Of a stretch of DNA of 5,701 nt, positions 1 through 3,539 are shown piece after piece (the first letter of the stretch is position 1; each line of letters opens with the position of its first letter). The notes under the pieces were generated by a model that was given only the letters and a program-made list of their open reading frames with translations, had not been told where the DNA came from and ran no database searches. Source of the stretch: Coriobacteriales bacterium. Lineage in GTDB: Bacteria > Actinomycetota > Coriobacteriia > Coriobacteriales > UBA8131. Made by a program: the position numbers and the translations under genes. The stretch is from NCBI GenBank assembly GCA_031276475.1, contig JAISMZ010000059.1, forward strand, positions 1-5,701, given 5' to 3'.

Positions 1-84
1 CCAGGAACACAAAAGAACCGATATGTCGTCTCGCAACCGTCGCCCTGTGTCGTTTCCCTGCGCCCCCGTGTCGCTTGCTGCAGT
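1..84. other. Downstream flank of the Moco operon, no gene seen
   Basis: This short stretch follows the stop codon of the mog-like gene. On the minus strand it contains no ATG. Its only GTG (about position 10) lacks a convincing ribosome binding site and runs off the window, so the operon may or may not continue. I see no stem followed by a T-run that would make a clear intrinsic terminator. The plus-strand ATG at 23 opens a frame that simply runs antisense through mog and moaC, so it is not called. The stretch does contain a pair of imperfect direct repeats, listed separately. Confidence 0.6.
41..73. repeat. Imperfect direct repeat pair, 21-base period
   Basis: CGCCCTGTGTCG (41-52) and CGCCCCCGTGTCG (61-73) share the core GTGTCG, whose two copies start 21 bases apart, about two helical turns. 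A looser third match, ATGTCG, sits at 23-28. The pair lies just beyond the 3' end of the operon. It could be a protein binding site for a gene outside the window, or chance in GC-rich sequence. Confidence 0.3.
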
Positions 85-555
85 TCAGTGGCCGCCGCCG
101 GCGATCATCGCGACGGCGTGTTCAAACTGCTCACAGACGGCTTCGAAGTTCTCCAGGGCGGCCTTCTCGCTGCCCGGTAGATTGATTACCAGCGTCGAGC
201 CGCGTTGCATGACCACAGCGCGGGAGAGCATCGCGCGGCCGGTCTTTTGCAGCGAGGCGGCGCGCATAGCCTCGGCGATGCCGGGAACGTTGCGCTCACA
301 GACGTCGGCGGTGGCCTCGGGCGTAACATCTTGGAGGGAGAGGCCGGAGCCGCCACAGGTCAAGATGATGTCGGCTCCCGCATCAGCGGCAACAATGATC
401 GCGTTGGCTATCTCGGAGCGGATGTCGGGGATCACGACGCGCTCGGTGAGTTTCCAGCCACGCTCTTCAATCAGTCGCTCCAACGTCGCCCCGGCGCTGT
501 CCTCGGCAAAGCTACGACTGGAAGAACAGGTGATGATCGCGATTTTCAGGCTCAT
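85..555 (-). CDS. mog: MogA/MoaB-family molybdopterin adenylyltransferase
   Basis: This 156-residue protein of the MogA/MoaB fold should activate molybdopterin by adenylylation, using MgATP in the cytoplasm, to give the MPT-AMP substrate of MoeA. Visible family marks are the N-terminal beta strand KIAIITCS, Asp44 in VIPD, the nucleotide/pterin loop CGGSGLSLQDVTPEAT (about 67-82) with Asp76, PGIAEAMR (91-98), and the C-terminal SRAVVMQRG and NLPGS (111-129). Asp44 and Asp76 align by eye with the two functional aspartates of E. coli MogA. The loop normally reads GGTG and RDVTPEAT; here it has Ser for Thr and Gln for Arg. The protein is shorter than E. coli MogA (about 195) and close to compact actinobacterial and archaeal versions. 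DVTPEAT and PGIAEAMR look more MogA-like than E. coli MoaB-like, but such genes are often labelled moaB. It is the last visible gene of the operon, 20 bases after moaC, with its own AAGGAG. Confidence 0.9.
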   Translation of the reverse strand: MSLKIAIITCSSSRSFAEDSAGATLERLIEERGWKLTERVVIPDIRSEIANAIIVAADAGADIILTCGGSGLSLQDVTPEATADVCERNVPGIAEAMRAASLQKTGRAMLSRAVVMQRGSTLVINLPGSEKAALENFEAVCEQFEHAVAMIAGGGH

Positions 556-559
556 GGCA

Positions 560-565
560 CTCCTT
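560..565 (-). promoter_or_regulatory. Ribosome binding site of mog
   Basis: AAGGAG on the minus strand, followed by the four bases TGCC and the ATG at 555. The spacing is short but the match to the Shine-Dalgarno core is complete. It lies wholly in the 20-base gap after the moaC stop, so mog can be initiated independently of moaC. Confidence 0.75.
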
Positions 566-575
566 ATCGGTCGAT

Positions 576-1100
576 TCAGGCGGGGGAGGGCGCTGTCACT
601 GGATACCGCTCCCAGGTGCCACTCTTACCGCCGGACTTGTGTAACAGGCGAATCTCGCCTATCTCCATACCTCGGTCTACGGCCTTGCACATATCGTAGA
701 TGGTCAGACAGGCCACCGAGACGGCCGTCAGCGCCTCCATCTCGATGCCCGTTTTGCCCGTGACGCCCAGCGTAGCGGTAATCCGAATGCCGGGTCGTCC
801 GTCCGTCCGCTCGGCGGCCTCTACGGGTACGAGCTCGACGGCGGACTTGGTGATATTCAGTGGATGGCAAAGCGGTATCAGCGACGCGGTCTGCTTGCTG
901 GCCATGATTCCGGCGATGCGGGCCACCGCCAAGACGTCACCCTTGGCGGCTTTACCCTCAACAATCATCGCCAGCGTCTCGGGCGCCATGCTCACAAAGC
1001 CTTCGGCGCGGGCGATGCGGACGCTGTCGTCTTTTGCCGAGACGTCTACCATCCTGGCGGCACCGCGTTCATCCAGATGAGTCAGTTGGGGTTGTTCCAT
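576..1100 (-). CDS. moaC: Cyclic pyranopterin monophosphate synthase MoaC
   Basis: MoaC converts 3',8-cyclo-7,8-dihydro-GTP, the MoaA product, into cyclic pyranopterin monophosphate, completing the first stage of Moco synthesis. The 174-residue protein matches the family along its length (E. coli about 161). Seen in order are LTHLDERGAARMVDVSAK at the N-terminus, EGKAAKGDV with Lys53, LIPLCHPLNI with His79, TGKTGIEMEALTAVS (114-128), YDMCKAVDRGM with Asp136 and Lys139, and LLHKSGGKSG (153-161) with Lys155 and Lys159. These include the conserved Lys, His and Asp residues of the active site at the hexamer interface. One mild difference is KQT rather than the common KRT or KKT just before LIPLCHP. 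The ATG at 1100 is supported by alignment to family N-termini and by GGAGG 11 bases upstream. The gene starts 7 bases after moaA, so the two successive enzymes are made from one message. Confidence 0.97.
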   Translation of the reverse strand: MEQPQLTHLDERGAARMVDVSAKDDSVRIARAEGFVSMAPETLAMIVEGKAAKGDVLAVARIAGIMASKQTASLIPLCHPLNITKSAVELVPVEAAERTDGRPGIRITATLGVTGKTGIEMEALTAVSVACLTIYDMCKAVDRGMEIGEIRLLHKSGGKSGTWERYPVTAPSPA

Positions 1101-1107
1101 GTTTTTT

Positions 1108-2115
1108 CTAGCCTCCGATCTGCGACATCAGTCGCTCGGTGCCTACCTGATGGTGATGTTCGTCCGGCTTGGAACTCAGGGCTTCACGCAGTACGGCACG
1201 CACAGCCTCGTCTGTGCCATTGTGCAGGGCACCGCGCAGGTCGTATTCCAAGTCGCTGAACAGGCAGGGGCGCAGCTGGCCTTCGGCGGTCAGGCGCAGA
1301 CGGTTGCACTCCTCACAAAAGTGCCGTGAGAGGGCACTGATGAAGCCGACGGTGCCCTGAGCGCCAGCAAAATGATAATAGCGTGCCGGGCCCCAGCCCG
1401 TGGGTTTTTCGCTGGCGTTCAGGGCGATCAGCGGCCCTAAACCGGCGGCGGTGGCCTGGGCGTCTATCAGTGAGATCAGTTCCTCATTGGGGATGGTATC
1501 GGCCTCGGTCCAGCCCAGCCCTTCTCCACCACACGATTCGCCAACGGGCATGTACTCGATGAAGCGCACATGCAAGGGGCGATCCAGAGAAAGCCGGGCG
1601 AAGGCCAGCAGATCCTGATGTAGGCTGCGCACCACAACTGCGTTGATCTTTACCGGATTAAAGCCCGTCTCCAGCGCGCTGTTGATGCCGGCATAGACGT
1701 CTTCGATGGCACCCCAGCGGGTGATCTGGGTAAACTGCGCGGGATCCAGGGTGTCCAGTGAGATGTTCACGCGCGAGAGCCCCGCCGCCTGCAATGAAGC
1801 TGCCATTTCGGGTAACAAGATACCGTTGGTGGTCATTGCAACCGACTCAATGCCCGGCGTGGCAATGATATCGCGTACCAGGTTGACGATGCCGCGGCGC
1901 ACCAGTGGCTCACCGCCTGTCAGTCGAATGCGCTTGAAACCCTCGCCGGCGGCGATGCGCACCACGCGCGCTATCTCCTCAAGGCTGAGCATCGCCTCGT
2001 GGGGTTTCCAGGCAACACCTTCTTCGGGCATGCAGTACAGGCAGCGCAAATTACAGCGGTCAGTGACAGAGATCCGCAGGTAATCTATGTTGCGCGCATG
2101 GCTGTCGTAGGCCAT
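1108..2115 (-). CDS. moaA: GTP 3',8-cyclase MoaA (radical SAM)
   Basis: MoaA is the radical S-adenosylmethionine enzyme that converts GTP to 3',8-cyclo-7,8-dihydro-GTP, the first committed step of Moco synthesis. The 335-residue length is typical. The N-terminal radical SAM cluster motif CNLRCLYC gives Cys21, Cys25 and Cys28. It is followed by the SAM-contacting TGGEP (66-70), TTNG (95-98) and VNISLDTL (116-123). The second, GTP-binding 4Fe-4S cluster is ligated by Cys267, Cys270 and Cys284 in FCEECNRLRLTAEGQLRPCL. RFIEYMP (184-190) and GPARYY (242-247) are further family blocks. The protein ends in Gly334-Gly335, the conserved double glycine needed for catalysis. The start codon shares one base with the moeA stop (TGATG), with GAGGGGG 10 bases upstream. 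Nothing is missing, so the enzyme should be active, with oxygen-sensitive clusters. Confidence 0.98.
   Translation of the reverse strand: MAYDSHARNIDYLRISVTDRCNLRCLYCMPEEGVAWKPHEAMLSLEEIARVVRIAAGEGFKRIRLTGGEPLVRRGIVNLVRDIIATPGIESVAMTTNGILLPEMAASLQAAGLSRVNISLDTLDPAQFTQITRWGAIEDVYAGINSALETGFNPVKINAVVVRSLHQDLLAFARLSLDRPLHVRFIEYMPVGESCGGEGLGWTEADTIPNEELISLIDAQATAAGLGPLIALNASEKPTGWGPARYYHFAGAQGTVGFISALSRHFCEECNRLRLTAEGQLRPCLFSDLEYDLRGALHNGTDEAVRAVLREALSSKPDEHHHQVGTERLMSQIGG
1112..1116 (-). promoter_or_regulatory. moaC ribosome binding site inside the moaA 3' end
   Basis: The minus strand reads GGAGGCTAG, then six A residues and C, then ATG. The perfect GGAGG is formed by the last two sense codons of moaA (GGA GGC), which encode the C-terminal Gly-Gly, and lies 11 bases from the moaC ATG. 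Ribosomes terminating on moaA would uncover or hand over to this site, which suggests translational coupling. Confidence 0.8.
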
Positions 2116-3395
2116 CAGAGCAACGCCCCCTCGGGCAGGTCCAGGCGCAGGCAGGGCACCTGTTCACCAACGGCGATATCCTGAGGGCCCTCGGCAACAA
2201 TCAGCAGGCAGTTGCCTTCATAAAGAGCACGCAGCAGGGCCGAGGATTGGTTTCTAAAGGGAGTGACGCTGCGTTGTCCCTTCGCGTCAACGTTCAGGCG
2301 AGCACGCAGGTAGTGGCGGCGGTCCTCACTTTTTTTAATCGCCTGGGTTGTGCGGGCAGAGCTTATGGGGCGTTGCAGCTGAGAAAACCCCTGCATCTGG
2401 CGCAGTGCGGGGCGTACCAGTACCTCAAAGCCAACGGCTGCTGCTGCGGGATTGCCGGGCAGGCCAAAGACCGGTACGCCGTCTATCTGTCCGAGCGTCT
2501 GCGCCTTGCCGGGTTTCATATTTACCTTGTTAAAGAATACTTCGCCGAGCTGGCGGATGGTGCTGGTGGTATAGTCGTAATCGCCCTCGGCGGCGCCACC
2601 GCTAATCACCACCATGTCGTGGTCGCGCACCGCAGCCGCAAAGGCCGCAAGAAAGGCCTCAGGGTTGTCGTTAACCTTGGGCAACACGGTAGGCTTCGCA
2701 CCGGCAGCGCGCGCCTGGGCGGCCAGACCCAGCGTGTTGGAATTACGTATCTGGCCCGGCCCGGGAACCTCACCAAACTCCACCAGCTCGTCGCCACTGG
2801 AAAAGACCGCCACTCGCGGCCGCGCATAGACCGCCACCCGCGTGTGTCCGGTTGATGCCAGCAGACCAACGCCGGCCGCGTTGACCACTTCGCCCGCATG
2901 CAGCAAGACCTCGCCCGCGCGAGCTTCTTCGCCTGCCCCACGCACGTTTTCGCCCAACGGATGTGCGGCGGGAATCAGTACCTGGATGCCGGCCGGATGC
3001 TCGGTACTCTCGCCGCTGACCTTGCAGTCCTCGATCTTAACGACGCTGTCGGCGCCGTCGGGCAGCGGTGCACCGGTCATTATCCGTAGCGCCTGGCCGC
3101 TGTGTAAACTGGAGTCAAAGACGCTGCCGGCGCCAATCACACCGACAATCTCCAGCACCGCTGGGTTGTGTGCCTCGGCCCCGACAAGGTCTTTGGCACG
3201 CACGGCAAAACCGTCCATCGAGGAACTGGCAAACGGCGCCAGGTCGATGTCGCTGGCGATGTCGCGGGCCAGCACGCGGCCATAGGAATCAAGCGGCTCG
3301 ACCTCCTCCACAGGCATTCGTCGCACCTGGCTGAGGGTCATCGCCAGTGCGTCTTCCACAGCGACCAGGTTGGTAGAAGCATATCGTTTACCCAT
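2115..3395 (-). CDS. moeA: Molybdopterin molybdenumtransferase MoeA
   Basis: MoeA inserts molybdate into adenylylated molybdopterin, releasing AMP and forming Moco, and so uses the product of the mog gene in the same operon. At 426 residues it is slightly longer than E. coli MoeA (411). Visible blocks are SSMDGFAVRAKDL (58-70, Asp61), MTGAPLPDGAD (106-116), VRGAGEEARAGE (151-162), FSSGDEL (198-204), PGQIRNSN (213-220), SGGAAEGDYDY (265-275), MKPGK (293-297), GLPGNPAAA (311-319) and a C-terminal domain IV with RRHYLRARL and NQSSALL. Two blocks differ from the usual form: AGEE where most members have GED, and GGAAEGD where GGVSxGD/E or GGASxGD is usual. I infer an active enzyme. The first-gene position, next to a good -10 box, makes this the promoter-proximal gene. 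No in-frame ATG or GTG lies between 3395 and the -10 box, so the start is firm. Confidence 0.96.
   Translation of the reverse strand: MGKRYASTNLVAVEDALAMTLSQVRRMPVEEVEPLDSYGRVLARDIASDIDLAPFASSSMDGFAVRAKDLVGAEAHNPAVLEIVGVIGAGSVFDSSLHSGQALRIMTGAPLPDGADSVVKIEDCKVSGESTEHPAGIQVLIPAAHPLGENVRGAGEEARAGEVLLHAGEVVNAAGVGLLASTGHTRVAVYARPRVAVFSSGDELVEFGEVPGPGQIRNSNTLGLAAQARAAGAKPTVLPKVNDNPEAFLAAFAAAVRDHDMVVISGGAAEGDYDYTTSTIRQLGEVFFNKVNMKPGKAQTLGQIDGVPVFGLPGNPAAAAVGFEVLVRPALRQMQGFSQLQRPISSARTTQAIKKSEDRRHYLRARLNVDAKGQRSVTPFRNQSSALLRALYEGNCLLIVAEGPQDIAVGEQVPCLRLDLPEGALL
2126..2132 (-). promoter_or_regulatory. moaA ribosome binding site inside the moeA 3' end
   Basis: GAGGGGG on the minus strand lies 10 bases before the moaA ATG and is contained in the final codons of moeA. 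Together with the TGATG stop/start overlap at 2113-2117 it indicates reinitiation or coupled translation of moaA after moeA. Confidence 0.65.
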
Positions 3396-3407
3396 GGCTG
3401 CCCATAT

Positions 3408-3413
3408 CCCTTC
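3408..3413 (-). promoter_or_regulatory. Probable moeA ribosome binding site
   Basis: GAAGGG on the minus strand is the only purine-rich stretch upstream of the moeA ATG, at a rather long spacing of 12 bases. An out-of-frame ATG at 3405 lies only two bases after it and opens a five-codon frame ending at 3388, overlapping the moeA start. Confidence 0.5.
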
Positions 3414-3441
3414 GGGTTGTGGTTCATTTTGTGAAAAGACT

Positions 3442-3447
3442 ATTATA
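3442..3447 (-). promoter_or_regulatory. Candidate -10 box of the moeA operon
   Basis: The minus strand reads GGTATAATAG, a perfect TATAAT, in otherwise GC-rich sequence. The expected start point near 3435 would give a moeA leader of about 40 bases. No good -35 hexamer is found at 16-18 bases spacing (GAGCAA, CGAGCA, GCGAGC), so the promoter may be weak, activator-dependent, or rely on the -10 alone. The leader is too short for a Moco riboswitch. Confidence 0.5.
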
Positions 3448-3448
3448 C

Positions 3449-3483
3449 CGCGCCGAGAAATACTTGCTCGCGAAGATGGCGCG
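3449..3483. repeat. Inverted repeat in the divergent promoter region
   Basis: CGCGCC (3449-3454) and GGCGCG (3478-3483) form perfect 6-base arms about 23 bases apart. Flanking ACC on the left and GGT on the right extend the symmetry imperfectly. The left arm abuts the moeA -10 box and the right arm abuts the candidate ligA -10, so a dimeric regulator binding here could affect both directions. No known operator consensus was recognised. Confidence 0.3.
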
Positions 3484-3492
3484 TGGTACTGT
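3464..3492 (+). promoter_or_regulatory. Candidate ligA promoter with extended -10
   Basis: TTGCTC (3464-3469) and TACTGT (3487-3492) are 17 bases apart, and the -10 is preceded by TGG (3484-3486), an extended -10 element. A start near 3499 would give a leader of about 40 bases before the ligA ATG. An alternative plus-strand promoter is TTGTGG (3417-3422) with TATTAT (3441-3446) at 18 bases, but that -10 overlaps the better minus-strand TATAAT. Confidence 0.35.
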
Positions 3493-3504
3493 AAAAGCGG
3501 GCAC

Positions 3505-3515
3505 GGGCAGCGCCC
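3505..3515 (+). other. Small hairpin in the ligA leader
   Basis: GGGC-AGC-GCCC forms a four-pair stem with a three-base loop between the candidate ligA start point and its ribosome binding site. It is too short and lacks a T-run, so it is not a terminator. It could slightly affect message stability or be incidental. Confidence 0.25.
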
Positions 3516-3523
3516 AGAAAGTG

Positions 3524-3532
3524 AAAGGCAGG
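3524..3532 (+). promoter_or_regulatory. Probable ligA ribosome binding site
   Basis: AAAGGCAGG ends 7 bases before the ATG at 3540; its AAAGG part is 11 bases away. It supports 3540 over the next in-frame candidates (ATG at 3558, GTG at 3615 and 3618), none of which has a well-spaced purine tract. An in-frame TGA at 3522 prevents a longer protein. Confidence 0.5.
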
Positions 3533-3539
3533 CTTACCG

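Noticed and set aside
23..763. Long plus-strand open frame of 246 codons across mog and moaC
   Set aside because: It runs antisense to two clear Moco genes, shows no recognisable domain, and has low-complexity Arg/Ser/Pro-rich composition typical of an opposite-strand shadow in GC-rich DNA.
2328..2345. T-run at 2330-2336 as an intrinsic terminator
   Set aside because: It lies inside moeA coding sequence, no stable GC stem directly precedes it on the plus strand, and it is explained by two Lys codons on the minus strand.
2247..2855. Plus-strand open frame of 202 codons inside moeA
   Set aside because: It is antisense to conserved MoeA blocks including GLPGNP and KPGK, and has no plausible product.
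3396..3539. Moco riboswitch upstream of moeA
   Set aside because: The space from the likely start point to the moeA ATG is only about 40 bases, too short for the known Moco aptamer, and no multi-stem fold is evident.
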